A stretch of 64,000 nt of DNA from Caprella mutica (taxonomy: Eukaryota; Arthropoda; Malacostraca; Amphipoda; Caprellidae), in the NCBI GenBank assembly GCA_947561585.1, contig CANNZV010002312.1:40199-104198 (forward strand). The letters are read 5' to 3'. Shown here piece after piece: positions 1 through 11,292 of this stretch. Every line of letters begins with the position of its first letter. Position 1 is the first letter of the stretch. Position numbers and translations under genes: made by a program. The notes beneath the pieces are model-generated. The model had not been told where the DNA came from. It saw only the letters and a list, made by a program, of their open reading frames with translations, and made no database searches.

Positions 1-355
1 AATCTTTTGGTTTGTATATATTGTATCTAATACAATTAATATGACAAAAGAATCTCTGCAATGAATAGATCTGAACTGGTTCTAAGAATTGATATTATTT
101 TTTATTCCTTTAGGTACCTACTACATACATATATTAATTAGTTAGCGTTTAATTCCTTTATAATAGTAACCTTGATTCGAGGCCTTATTGTCATGATTCG
201 ACACACGCAATGGTTACATTCTAATTTCTATTGATGAGAGCAAAAATGGCGATTTTGTGCAGAAGTTCATTCATGGAGGTAATTTTGATTTATGAAATAT
301 AATAAGATTTTATATTAGATTCTAAATTACTTGTTTCTTTATTTCTATCTTCTAG
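1..355. other. AT-rich stretch, no supported gene
   Basis: No repeat or convincing coding frame was seen. A short ATG frame at 246 runs 11 codons to a GAG|GTAATT donor-like site near 278. That is too little to support an exon on its own. Confidence 0.4.
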
Positions 356-612
356 GATCTGTATCCAGAAGCTGAATATGGTGGATGGAAGAGAAGGATG
401 TTCGGTCTTTTGGTACCCGAACTGTTGGATTTGAATTATGATTCCTGAATCATCACATTTTTTGGTAAGTAACTGCATTCGCAGAGTAGCTTTTCTGCAT
501 CCATATGTTTGTCACATACTGGTGGTATGCTTTCTTTTCTCACTGCTTATTTATATTCCCTTTTATTTCCTTTCGATGTTAGCTAAATGACCTTTGGTTC
601 TTAAGATGACAT
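356..612 (+). repeat. R1 interspersed repeat, internally deleted copy
   Basis: This copy aligns with the complete R1 copy at 36107-36614. It has the 5' block (TATCCAGAAGCTG, GGTGGATGGAAGAGAAGG, CCCGAACTGTT) and the 3' blocks (TTGGTAAGTAACTGCATTC, GAGTAGCTTTTCTGCATCC, GACCTTTGGTTC). About 200 bp of the middle is missing. It is non-coding and decayed. Confidence 0.75.
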
Positions 613-939
613 TGTACTCACTAAAATAAATCAATATCGTACAAATAATTTTCAGCTATTCTATTCATATTCGAGAACAAAATTATTTTATACATATACG
701 AATCTCGATGAATTATGATTGAAATTTCAGTAAACATGAGATTTTTCATATACGAATATGAATATCTAGGTTTATTGTATCTTTTTACCACTTAAATTTT
801 ATCATACTGCATTTCATATGGTACGGTTTCGTCATTTAATATGATTGATCTATTGTTATAAATGTTTTTGAATTGCACTTATATATTCATACCTTATAAC
901 AAAATTTAGAATTCCTCGTTAAATAATTAATTTATTTAT
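613..939. other. AT-rich stretch, nothing recognised
   Basis: Low-complexity AT-rich sequence with no repeat match elsewhere in the window and no open frame of note. Confidence 0.4.
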
Positions 940-947
940 AAAAATAT

Positions 948-1346
948 GGAGTAAGTAAAGATGACGGACCAGGGTCCGTTAACTTTACTAGTTTAATTTC
1001 TGGTCCGTTATGTTTACTAGCTTTAATTCTGGTCCGTTATCTTTACTTGGTTAAATTATTAATATTTGACCAGTAATTGGGATAAGAACATAATTTTGGA
1101 ATCATAGATACCACATTGAAGGATTTAAGCAGAAGTTTTTCCATTTTTCAAAATGGATCACGTTTTTTTTATCAATTCTTTCAATTAATAAAATATGCAA
1201 AATTAATGTATAATCATTAATATTACCATTTATAAGGTTGTATTTTTATAAAATACTAAAGCAAATATTTTTTAAAACTAAAAAAATGTATTTTGGTCCG
1301 TTATCTTTACTAGCTTATTTTCTTGTCCGTTATCTTTACTTGCTCC
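948..1346 (+). mobile_element. 399-bp non-autonomous foldback DNA element with 8-bp target duplication
   Basis: The left end reads GGAGTAAGTAAAGATGACGG. The right end is its imperfect reverse complement (CCGTTATCTTTACTTGCTCC). Identical 8-mers AAAAATAT flank the element directly at 940-947 and 1347-1354. The arms contain a tandem motif (TGGTCCGTTATCTTTACTAG), three units on the left (about 968-1056) and two on the right (about 1290-1345), around an AT-rich centre. There is no coding capacity. An 8-bp duplication is typical of hAT elements; that superfamily is an inference, since no transposase is present. Confidence 0.8.
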
Positions 1347-1451
1347 AAAAATATATATAGGTATATAACTTTTAATAATTAAACTGTTAGAACTTAGCAG
1401 CTGCAATACTGTCTAGTTGAATTTTAAAATCTTTGATCTTTACAGCAAAAA

Positions 1452-1850
1452 ATATTTTCTAAATAATAAATAATATTTTCTAATGGTAAATATTATTTTC
1501 TAATGATAAATATTATTTTCTAATGATAAATATTATTTTCTAATGATAAATGACATTTTCTAGTAACTAATGAAATTTTCTAGTAACTAATGAAATTTTC
1601 TAATAACAAATGAAATTTTCTAATGATAAATATTATTTTCTAATGATAAATATTATTTTCTAATGATAAATGACATTTTCTAGTAACTAATGAAATTTTC
1701 TAATAACAAATGAAATTTTCTAATGATAAATAATATTTTCTAATGATAAATAACATTTTCTAATGATAAATGACATTTTTTAATAACAAATAACATTTTC
1801 TAATGATAAAATAAATAATATTTTCTAATGATGAATAATATTTTCTAATA
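1452..1850. repeat. 20-bp minisatellite
   Basis: About 20 tandem units close to TAATGATAAATATTATTTTC. Variants (AATGACATTTTC, AACTAATGAAATTTTC) alternate in blocks, and the block order is itself partly duplicated, so the array seems to have grown by multi-unit steps. Confidence 0.9.
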
Positions 1851-1990
1851 TTTCAATATTCATTTAAATAAATAAACTAACATTTTCTAACTCTCTCTCA
1901 TCAAAGTACAACTTTGCATACTTAGTTTATTAAGGTAGTTTTTTTATGTTTTATTGATAAATTTGGATTAAATTACTGATTTATTATCAC

Positions 1991-2672
1991 CCTCTATCAT
2001 GAAGCTGTTGCTGGTGAATGGAAGAGAAGGGGGGCGGTTGTAATTTGGATTGTATATTGTCTTCTCTGTTTTTACCATATTTATCATTTTCTAACGCTAC
2101 TTTCAGTTTTAGAGGATAGTGCTAGAGTTACGCTCTTCAACCACGAGGTCTTAGATTTTTGTGTTACGTAGGGTTCTAGGAAATTTCGGTCTTGGAAAAT
2201 TAGGTCTCAGGAACCGCCCTGCCAGGTTATTAAACAATCATGAAGTGTACAGTATAAGAAACTAGCAGATACAACAAACTACATATGGGTAATTTATGTT
2301 AAGAGGTCATTTATAATTCTGAAACAGAAATTTCAAGACTGAATATTCCCAGACCGAAATCCCGTTAGGTAGACTCATAGGCTTCATTTACTATCACCAC
2401 TTTATTTTCCTCTTCAATCCGTGATTACAGCCCCCGGTTCTTGTCTCCCTTTTCGTCACATTCCTTGGTAAGTCATATTCATAGAGTAGCTTCTCTGCAT
2501 TCATGAGCATTGTCACCGACGGTGGTAGATGACTTTATTCATGGATCCACTTTCCTTTCTGACTTCTTCTTCCAGTCACTTGTATTTAATTTCCTTTTGA
2601 AGTCAGCGATACAGTCAACGAGATATGACTGAAGCAGATGTTAAACTCCTACTGAAATTATATTACTGAATA
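1991..2672 (+). repeat. R1 interspersed repeat, near full length, split by a MITE
   Basis: Aligns with the complete copy at 36107-36614 from its 5' part (TATCATGAAGCTGTTGCTGG) to its 3' end (GAAGCAGATGTTAAACTCCTACT). The match is interrupted at 2172-2364 by a small TIR element, and resumes after a duplication of R1 sequence (TTACGTAG / TTAGGTAG). Confidence 0.85.
2172..2364. mobile_element. E6, 193-bp MITE nested in R1
   Basis: Insertion within an R1 copy. Ends are inverted: GGAAATTTCGGTCTTGGAA on the left and, reading inward from the right, GGGATTTCGGTCTGGGAA. It is flanked by TTACGTAG (2164-2171) and TTAGGTAG (2365-2372), a one-mismatch 8-bp target duplication; the uninterrupted R1 copy has TTAGGTAG once at this point. 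The interior (2219-2312) is shared with the TTAA element near 62985-63092. A terminal fragment (GACTGAATATTCCGAGACCG) also lies near 21343. Confidence 0.8.
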
Positions 2673-2867
2673 ATATCTTTTCTTTATATTTGATTCACCT
2701 ACAATTTGCTTTGACTGAATTGAAATTGTGGAATATTTCATATGGGAGAGTAGTGCGTCACTCGATGACTGTTTACAGTTGATAGAGTCTAATGCTGTGA
2801 GTCAACGTAACACTCCTAACCGATTATACATTTATACGGCCTCTTTCCCTAGGCCAACTATGACAGG

Positions 2868-3030
2868 TGACAGAGAAGTGGTTTGCGTCCCCATACTGCT
2901 ACAATTTGGCTTATTTATTTTCATCTTTTCTAACTTCATTTTCTATTAGGTTACTTGCCGTTTTGGAGAATAGCGACTAGAGTTATGCTCATATACTAGG
3001 TCGTAAGATTTTCCTGATAAGTGTCCTGGT
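2868..3030 (+). repeat. R1 interspersed repeat, partial middle segment
   Basis: Diverged match to the middle of R1: GTCCCCATACTGCTACAATTTGG, GGAGAATAGCGACTAGAG and TTATGCTCATATACTAGGTC follow R1 order. The 73-codon frame at 2728-2949 overlaps it and is judged accidental. Confidence 0.6.
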
Positions 3031-3718
3031 TGGTTTCATTAATTAATCACTTATTCAATATATCATACATAAACGATTGAGATGTAAATGACGAATGTAA
3101 ATTTACAATTAACATGTGAATACCGAATTGAAATGTACTATTAAATGTAAATACCTAATGGAAATATTATTTACAGAATACAAAATTTAATCAATTTTCT
3201 TCAGAATTTTTTATTTAGAATAGGTCAAAAATATTGTTGTCAATACATGACAGGTTCTATTTATTTTTAACGCCATGGGTAGGGTGATCTTTTAGTAGGA
3301 TTAAGATTGAAACAAGTTTTATTTACAGTTTTAATTCCTATCTATGAACAAAAGAAGTGATATTTTCAATTAGTTCAGGTAATGAATAAAAAATTGGTGA
3401 AAAATAGGGTCATAGTTTAAAGGCTGAATATTTGAGGTACTATAGAATTAATGGAATGGAAATTATTAGGTTCATGGGATGGTTTAAATTCAAAAATTGC
3501 AAACAATATGGGATTATTAATTTATGGGATTAATATCAAGAATATGGGAATCAATATGGGATTAATATATCAAAATGTCCAATGAGCCGTCCTTTACATT
3601 CCATAGTCAACTCAGAATGGTGGAGTAGGATATTTCTGGAGTAATATCAGTGTTAGCACAGAAGTTTCAGGTAACGGAGACTCGTCTAGTCTCTTATTAG
3701 AAAAATTATCTGACTCGT
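3031..3718. other. AT-rich stretch before the foldback element
   Basis: Holds short imperfect direct repeats (CGAATGTAAATTTAC-type near 3080-3150; ATATGGGATTAAT-type near 3505-3570). No coding signal. Sequence at 3685-3718 is loosely mirrored beyond the right end of the next element, so its inverted repeat may extend further out. Confidence 0.35.
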
Positions 3719-4084
3719 CTACACCTTTTTACGGTCAAATTAAAAAACATCAACATCAAATTAAATAACATAAATAAATTAAAAAAGCTCAATCAATTTA
3801 AAATAAATCGAATTCAATTTAAAATAGTTAGTATTCATGTTGAAATAAATCAAATTCAATTAAATTAATAATAATGAATATCTTCAATTTACGAATTTTT
3901 TCACGTACTTGTAGCAATTATTCTTTTTTTATTTAATGTAAGTGTTACGTAGACTGTATAAAATTTACATTTTTTTTAATTATGAAGAATGCAAATTATA
4001 ATTTTCATTAAGTAAAAAATAATTTGAAGAATTATTAGTCACAGTAAACTCTTTTGTACTTGCACATGGTAGGTACCAAAGCTC

Positions 4085-4257
4085 ATGTCTGAGTCTGAAA
4101 TTGGTATGAGACAAGCAGAATACAGACTGCGTTATTTAGAAGAGAAAATTGATGACGTAATTCCAAAAATCACTCCATTTCTGTGTATGCAGGCCCTCTA
4201 ATCACGTGCAGAAACCATTCACAAATTTTCTTGCACATTAAGATTTGTCATTGAATG
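4085..4257 (+). pseudogene. Short coding-like fragment inside foldback F1
   Basis: A frame starts at the ATG at 4085, at the end of one inverted minisatellite unit. It encodes about 38 residues rich in charged amino acids (begins MSESEIGMRQAEYRL, then RYLEEKIDD) before a TAA at 4199-4201. The same frame then stays open about 18 more codons (SRAETIHKFSC) to a TGA. Composition is far more protein-like than the flanking DNA. It is absent from the other F1 copy. I do not recognise the protein. It may be a captured exon, or a remnant of the element's own protein, now broken by one stop. Confidence 0.35.
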
Positions 4258-4308
4258 ACATCACACCAACTAATGCTGATATGGTTGATTGCAACCATTA
4301 TTAGAGAA

Positions 4309-5220
4309 CCTACCATGTTCTTTGGTGCCTACCATAAGCTTTGGTACCTACCATAAGCTTTGGTGCCTACCATAAGCTTTGGTGCCTACCATAAGCTTTG
4401 GTGCCTACCATAAGCTTTGGTGCCTACCATAAGCTTTGGTCCCTACCATAAGCTTTGGTGCCTTCCATAAGCTTTGGTACCTGTCTTAAGCTTTGGTACC
4501 TACCATAAGCTTTAGTACCTACCATGAGCTTTAGTACCTACCATAAGCTTTAGTACCTACCATGAGCTTTAGTACCTACCATAAGCTTTAGTACCTACCA
4601 TGAGCTTTGGTACCTACCATGAGCTTTGGTACCTCCATGAGCTTTGGTACCTACCATGAGCTTTGGTACCTACCATGAGCTTAAGTACCTACCATAAGCT
4701 TAGGTACCTACCATAAGCTTAGGTACCTACCATAAGCTTTAGTACCTACCATAAGCTTTGGTACCTACCATAAGCTTTAGTACCTACCATAAGCTTTGGT
4801 ACCTTGTACCTACCATAAGCTTTAGTACCTACCATAAGCTTTGGTACCTACCATAAGCTTTGGTACCTTGTACCTACCATAAGCTTTGGTACCTTGTACC
4901 TACCATAAGCTTTTGTACCTACCATAAGCTTTAGTATCTACCATAAGCTTTAGTACCTACCATAAGCTTTGGTACCTACCATAAGCTTTGGTACCTACCA
5001 TAAGCTTTAGTACCTATCATAAGCTTTAGTACCTACCATAAGCTTTAGTATCTACCATAAGCTTTGGTACCTTGTACCTACCATGAGCTTTTAACTACCA
5101 AGAGCTTTAGTACCTACCATAAGCTTTAGTACCTACCATAAGCTTTAGTATCTACCATAAGCTTTGGTACCTTGTACCTACCATGAGCTTTTAACTACCA
5201 AGAGCTTTGGTACCTACCTA
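4309..5220. repeat. 19-20-bp KpnI/HindIII-type minisatellite in F1
   Basis: Roughly 45 tandem units of GGTACCTACCATAAGCTTT, most carrying AAGCTT and many GGTACC. Variant classes (GGTGCC early, AGTACC and ATGAGC later, and units with extra CTTGTACC) occur in runs. A longer block containing TTTTAACTACCAAGAGC is duplicated near 5080 and 5190. Confidence 0.95.
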
Positions 5221-5888
5221 TAGTTCTCCAAATTAAAAAAAAAATCGGAAATTTTATATGTGTAGTCTAAACGTAACACTTACATTAACTAAAAAAAGAT
5301 TCATTGCTACAAGTAGGGGTCAAATTCGTAAATTGAAGATATTCATTATTATTAATTTTGTTTTAATTTGAATTGATTTATTTTAACATGAATACTAACT
5401 ATTTTAAATTGAATATGATTTATTTTAACCTGGTTGACCATTTTTAATTTTAACTTGATTTATTTTAATTTTAACTTGATTTTTTTAAATTTGAGCTTGA
5501 GTTTGTTTAATTTAAATGTCATCTTTTTTAATTTGATCTTTTTTTAAAATTTGAATTCGAGCTTTTTTAATTTGATGTTGATGTTTTTTTAATTTGACCG
5601 TAAAAGGGTGTAGTCTTTATGAGGATGCAAAATTGATCCAGTTAATCTCTAATAAATGAAGGAGAGACTCTTTTCTCACTTCCAAGCGTTAACCAATAAT
5701 GGTAGTGAAAACATTAACAATATTCTACTTAGCAACTGGCAATGCAAAAAAAAAAAAAAAAAAAAATAGTAGCAACGAATAGCCTTTATTGCCATGACTA
5801 TTGTTGTATTCTTCTTTTTATAGATTGGTCTCACATTTATAATAAAATTAGCCTCAATATAATGGCCTTGATATGGAATTGTTGATTC

Positions 5889-6100
5889 AAAGTGGTGAGC
5901 CAGTGGCCAAAATTATATCGCGTCTTGCAGGACTGTTAATTCCATATTTTCGAGTCACGTTCCTGACAATCTGGCGTCAGCTCCATAGAGTTGATATGGC
6001 ACTGAAACAAAATAAGGTTTTATACCTTCAGGCTCATTGTCCTGCAATCGCTGCAACACTAATCCTCTCTAGTGTATATCATAACTCTATGGTTGATTCT
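5889..6100 (+). repeat. R2 interspersed repeat, uninterrupted copy (empty site)
   Basis: Shares GTGGTGAGCCAGTGGC, ATTATATCGCGTCTT, TGGCGTCAG, ACAAAATAAGGTTTTA, CCTGCAATCGCTGCAACACT and ATCATAACTCTATG with 22876-23058 plus 24173-24190. In this copy CTAG (6069-6072) is followed directly by the right half; in the other, foldback F2 sits there. A 99-codon frame (5873-6172) spans the repeat, but the shared sequence and the diverged second copy argue against a host gene. What kind of repeat it is could not be told. Confidence 0.7.
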
Positions 6101-6130
6101 AACAAAATACAAAGAAGTTCCATAACATTA

Positions 6131-7836
6131 CGTCAAAAATTAGAGATTATGAAAACAAATGAGAAAAATTAAATTATTTCATAAAAAAAGGATATTATTA
6201 TAAAATGTTTGCTTTTGTAAAAAGTACATTATTTATGGAATACAAAATATATGGACCGATCAGTTGCCCATAATTGATTTAATTATTAAATGTCTATTGT
6301 ATTTGTTTTCCTTCCGGCATCAGTAATAGAATTCTGAGTAGATAAAGCTGACGTTAAATCCTATGTACATAGTGTAAAAATGAATAACAGTATGTTTTTT
6401 AAAGATTTTTTCCTCCCGTTATGTCACTTGTGTAATTTCTTTAGATTGTGCTCGTTAAAACGATTACACTATTTATAAAGATATAATTTTTTTTCGTACT
6501 TATATATTAAATTTATATTGGTTCTGATTTTCCTTGATATCCTTCTTTTTAATTAATATTCTTAATCTACTCTAGAATTCCAACTTAAACTAAATTGACT
6601 TCATTTTCATAGTTGTTATTTATCTTGTTAATCAATCATATATATCCGAGGCTTTGCCATTATAGTAACTATTTTCTATATTGAAATTTCATATTGATAG
6701 ACTACATCCTTCTTCATTCGTGATTTATTTTATTTACTGTATACATTTTTAATTTAAATGCTAAAATCACAATAGGTACCATCAACAGAAAATATATTTA
6801 GTTGGTAACATGCAATGTTAATTATCTTTCAGAATTATTCCGTTCTCTATTTTATCAATGGGAGCTAACTTCACGTTTTCTCTATTTAGCCCCTTACTGA
6901 GCTATGCTCCGCCTTTCTTACAACTGATCTTTTATTGCCAGACTCCCTTTTATCCTAGGTAATAAATCAAATATATAATTTTTCTGTCCGACATTTTAAA
7001 TAATTCTGGTAATAATTCATTTTTATTTATATCTCGTGTAACCTTTTATGAATAAATTAAAGGTGTATTAGGAAGTTTTTGGCTACTACTACTATGAAAA
7101 GAAAATGTAAAGCAATAAAAATGTTCAATCATTGAAAACGTGAAGATTGTTTTTGGAAACAATTTTACATCTAATAGGGTGAATTGGTGCTGTGGAAATT
7201 ATGAATAATATTTTTATATTTCCACACAAATAATAATAATAATCAATCACATGATCTATTCTTTATTATTGGATGGTGTTATAATCATAAGTAGAATTGA
7301 GATGTGTAATATTCATTTCGATTTCAGTACTGCATTCTATGTTTTTTCCTTTCCGGGTACGTTTTACATAGATTATTCTGATAAAAACGTTGAGTATATA
7401 ATACATTTGGCTAATTGAATGATTCTCTCATTCAATTTAAATTATTTGAGGCATAGTATGAAATTATTTCCTTTAAATCCAAATTGATTAGAATATCTCC
7501 TTTATGAATTTATTTCTTCCGAAACAATGTAATTGATATTTAGTTGTATTATCTGCTTTTCTAACTAGTGTTCTTAAACTAGTTCTTAACTAATTTTTGA
7601 TTATGATTTTTTTCGGTCACTTTTGTAGCATTCAATTATATTAAGTTTGATATTTTCGGAATATTCTATGATTCTCTCAAGTTTGATTATTGAAGAGATT
7701 ATTTGCTACCCAATATTATAAGATTCCCCCCCCCTCCCCACTCCACTTCATCCCTCATTTTCTCTCGCTCTAATATTGTCTCTCTCTAAAAGAACTCCCT
7801 CTCCCTCACTATTTCTCTTCCCCTTCCGCGTAGGCT
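6131..7836. other. AT-rich stretch, no recognised gene
   Basis: No convincing frame, repeat copy or RNA gene was recognised. A pyrimidine-rich run at about 7726-7828, beginning with a C-run, lies just downstream of the minus-strand frame at 7837-8162. Confidence 0.4.
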
Positions 7837-8162
7837 CTAAAATTGAACATTATCACGCGCTTGCCTATAAGAAGGTCCATATAGCTCGTTAACTCTACCA
7901 AAAGTTATATTACGAGCACTAAAGCGACCTGTACGCCAATAGCTGACGTAGCTGTGTTTTATGGAACGTTTCTCTGCTGGGGAGAGGCCACTGGATCGTA
8001 TGTTGTCTCTCAAATCCCTGATGCTTGTTCCGAATGCATTGGTATATATAGTGAGTTGTCTCTTCATATAACCAAAACGTTTTCTCTTTTGCCTTCTGTA
8101 TTCACATTCTTTGTGATAGTGTTTTTTAAATTTGTTGTCTAGCAGGAGATTGATACCAGTTT
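7837..8162 (-). CDS. Unrecognised exon-like frame (possible terminal exon)
   Basis: On the minus strand an acceptor-like AATGAAATATTTCAG precedes an open frame of about 108 codons ending in TAG at 7837. The product is strongly basic and protein-like: a QKRKRFGYMKR stretch, then RDLRDNIRSSGLSPAEKR, a YVSYWRTGRF segment and a GRVNELYGPSYRQ tail. GC content is above the surroundings. The basic KRKR/MKR stretch could be a nuclear signal or prohormone cleavage sites, but nothing else supports either. No upstream exon was identified and I do not recognise the family. An internal start is possible at 8067. It could also be a transposon remnant, although no second copy was seen in the window. Confidence 0.35.
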
Positions 8163-11100
8163 CTGAAATATTTCATTATTAACTCTTTGTAGCTCGTCGA
8201 TTTTATTTTTTTCATTTTAATATATTTAACTCTAGTATTACGATTTTTGAAGTCGTATTAATGTACTTAAAATATAAAATTGACAATACTATATTTGTGA
8301 TTGGAGTCTTTATTTAAATTGCAGCATATATAGTTGACGATGTCTCGCTCTTAGGACTTAGGAGTTGGAAGTCGTGACCCATTTACATGTATTTAGGAAA
8401 GTATTTGAAGCATGGAAGGATATCTATTGAAATCTGATTAATTCAGTGGTCAGGGAGAACCAAATGAGTTTAGTTACTGCCATTGGTGAAAAATAGTAAG
8501 TCAGTTGACCTCATTATGTAGTTTTGCATAGTTTTTACATTTAATGATTAATTTGATTATTGGTTCATTTACGAAATTAAGACTACATTTGAGGGTTATT
8601 ACATGATCATTACAATTAATCAATGAAACATTCAAATGATTAATGCATTCGAAAGAAAATGTTTAAATATCTTTTCAACTTTATGGCATGAAATGGGAGA
8701 AAAAAAAACCTTGTTTAACATTATTTATAGTCTTTGGTTTATAATTGTTATTCAAATATATCTAATAATATTTACATTAAAAGAATTTATTTATTATATA
8801 CGATGGAAACTTTAAAGATGAAGACTGGGTTAAAGGTAGTTATTATGTATAGTATATTTTGATATAATTAAACATTTAGATCTGTTGATGATAAAAAAAT
8901 TCTCATAAACGGCCATTGTATATTATAATTTTTCACATGTTCCTGTTTTAAAAAGTGATGCAGAATAGTGTTGACAATTTACAAACATGGAGGTTTCAAT
9001 GTACAAATAAGATCTTCCACAGGATGAAACGGATTATTGTCATGAAGAACTTGTATATATAAAGATCTTAAAATTTACCATGAAGACGGAATAGTAATGG
9101 CAGCCATTGGCTAATAAGTCATTCCCGTGTTTTATTTCTCATTAAAAGGACCATTATATCCTAGAATAGATCTAAGCGCAGTCAGTTTGTTTAGAAACTC
9201 TGTCATGAGAGGTTGAACTCTTCTTATATTTGTGAAATGAAATCATTTTGTATAAATAAATATATTCTCGTTTATTTCATACAGGTTGAGCGCGTTTTAC
9301 AATCACATCAATTTGAAATCTTTCGCTAATCTAAACCTGTTTATGCTCGCGTAAATATGCCTTGCCTGAATATGCATAGAGAAGTAAAGTTCATTCAAAT
9401 TTAACTACATAATTAGTAGATACTTGATATAACGATGTATCTTATCTAACATTTATTTTTTCCTCAGTTTTCACTCAGTCCTAAATTTGTTTAATAGAAC
9501 ATTGTCCAAAGACTTTCCATCTTTTTATTGCAGCGCTCTTATTTGATGCGCAACTTTATAAGATGACATTATTTGTTCAACATAAATACGTCGATTCTTA
9601 AATCAGAATATCATACAGGATAAGGTAAGTAATTTATTTAATCATTTTTTGTCAGCTAAATATATACCATTTAATTTTGATTGCAGTAATGATAAGCTTT
9701 ATATATTTAGATCTTTATTGTTAAATTCATGTACAGCTTATATTGGTAGTGTCGCGGTTTCAAGATGCTAGATAAGTTGAGTATTTTTTATGTTCATGTC
9801 CTTGTTCGTTACATCAAAGCATTTCCTCACAATATATCCTATGGAAATTCCTCTCATCCGAAAAATGTAACATGTAGGTGTGAAATTCAACATGATACGT
9901 GCTATGCAACATCAGAATTCGTTACAAATTTTATGACTGCCGGAAATATCCAATATCAATTAACAGTAATGATTAAATAGATGCATCACTGCGTTGAAGT
10001 AAAGAAAATATCGCTATATCGGTTTCATAGTAATTATTATTACTTATCAAAATAAATATCATTATTTATTATTAAATAATTGGAATGATTGATTGTGTTT
10101 CTTGACAAATTTCAATTATCTATTGCTTGTTTATATCTAAATTCGTCTATAACATGTTCCGCTAATATTTATCCTTATTGATTTTTATTTTCGTTGTTTT
10201 TATATTTATGCAACATTCCACATATAACGTGATTTTCATATGTTTTTTTATTCCATTTATGTTCGAGCAGTATGAAATTTCTCATGTATTCTGACATTTA
10301 CACTCTAACTGAAGTTAATAATAATACCATCATTTTATGTAGTTACTATGCATTTCGTACGTAACTTATTAAGGTACCCTAACAAGTTTGTGACATCATA
10401 ATAATAATGTTTTATTGCTGTTTTCGACTTTACCTCATAATATTTAGGTATAATTTCCCTCTGATTATAATTATAGTATAAGATGATGTTCTTGTTTGTG
10501 AAGTTAAAAATACATAATACATATTTGATTTACATAATTATAGTTGAAGCGATAAAAATTTGGTAATTTAAGAGAAAAATTTAGTTTTTTTCTTCTGAAT
10601 TAACTCGGAGAAATATTTAGTTTTTTTCTTCTGAATTAACTCGGAGAAATATTTAATTTTTATTGGCTGTAAGCCTGTTATTAAAAATTCGAAATTTGAT
10701 TACCAAATAAGAGATTCAATATATTACAAAGACAACGATGATTTTTGTTATATAATGGACATGTATCCTATTTGTTTTGATAAAACTTAGTTTTGTATAG
10801 AAGGAAACTAATAAATATGTACTCATAACATGCTCATCTGAAAAACAACTTGAAACAATGAAACAAATTTATTCATAAAAAGGTATTACATACAATACAT
10901 CTGTAATTGACAATAGTTAAACTACAAACCTAATTACGGCCCTTATAAGCTCCAAGGCTTTTAAAGGACAATAAGCATTTTCAGTGATTTACGAATTAAA
11001 ATTAATTGATAGGTTTTAATTCATACTTTCTATTTTTATTTTCATTAGTACAACAAACATATTGCATCACAAATATATTGGTCAGGGGGACTTATAACCC

Positions 11101-11292
11101 CTAGACTTCCATGGTGTTCCATTTCGGAACCAAAATTTCACAAAATTTATATTTATCTTGGTTTTTGCATTCAAATAAAATTAATTAGTACCAAACATGT
11201 CATCGAACAACTCGGAAATCTGATTTTAACTTTCAATAAAAAGTTTGGTATTAAATTGTTGAGTTAAAGAATCGTGAATAAATTTTATTCAT
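8163..11292. other. AT-rich stretch, no supported gene
   Basis: Mostly low-complexity AT-rich DNA. A 71-codon frame at 9765-9980 follows an acceptor-like TTCATGTACAG near 9736, but its composition is not persuasive. A tandem pair of about 43 bp (AGTTTTTTTCTTCTGAATTA with AACTCGGAGAAATATTT) sits at about 10578-10660. Nothing else was recognised. Confidence 0.35.

Larger units (their letters stand above)
3719..5613. mobile_element. F1, 1.9-kb foldback element with minisatellite core (copy 1)
   Basis: The left end CTACACCTTTTTACGGTC is mirrored by the right end GACCGTAAAAGGGTGTAG. Behind these, arms of roughly 350 bp rich in AAATTAAAAAACATCAACATC and TCAAATTCAATT are inverted (about 3719-4060 and 5230-5613). 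The interior holds a short captured-looking reading frame (4085-4257) and a 0.9-kb minisatellite (4309-5220). A second copy is at 23059-24168. No transposase is present, so it would need a helper. The superfamily is undetermined and no clear target duplication was found for this copy. Confidence 0.8.

Noticed and set aside
5873..6172. 99-codon plus-strand frame as a host gene
   Set aside because: Overlaps interspersed repeat R2; the second copy at 22876 is diverged and not open, so selection on the frame is unlikely.
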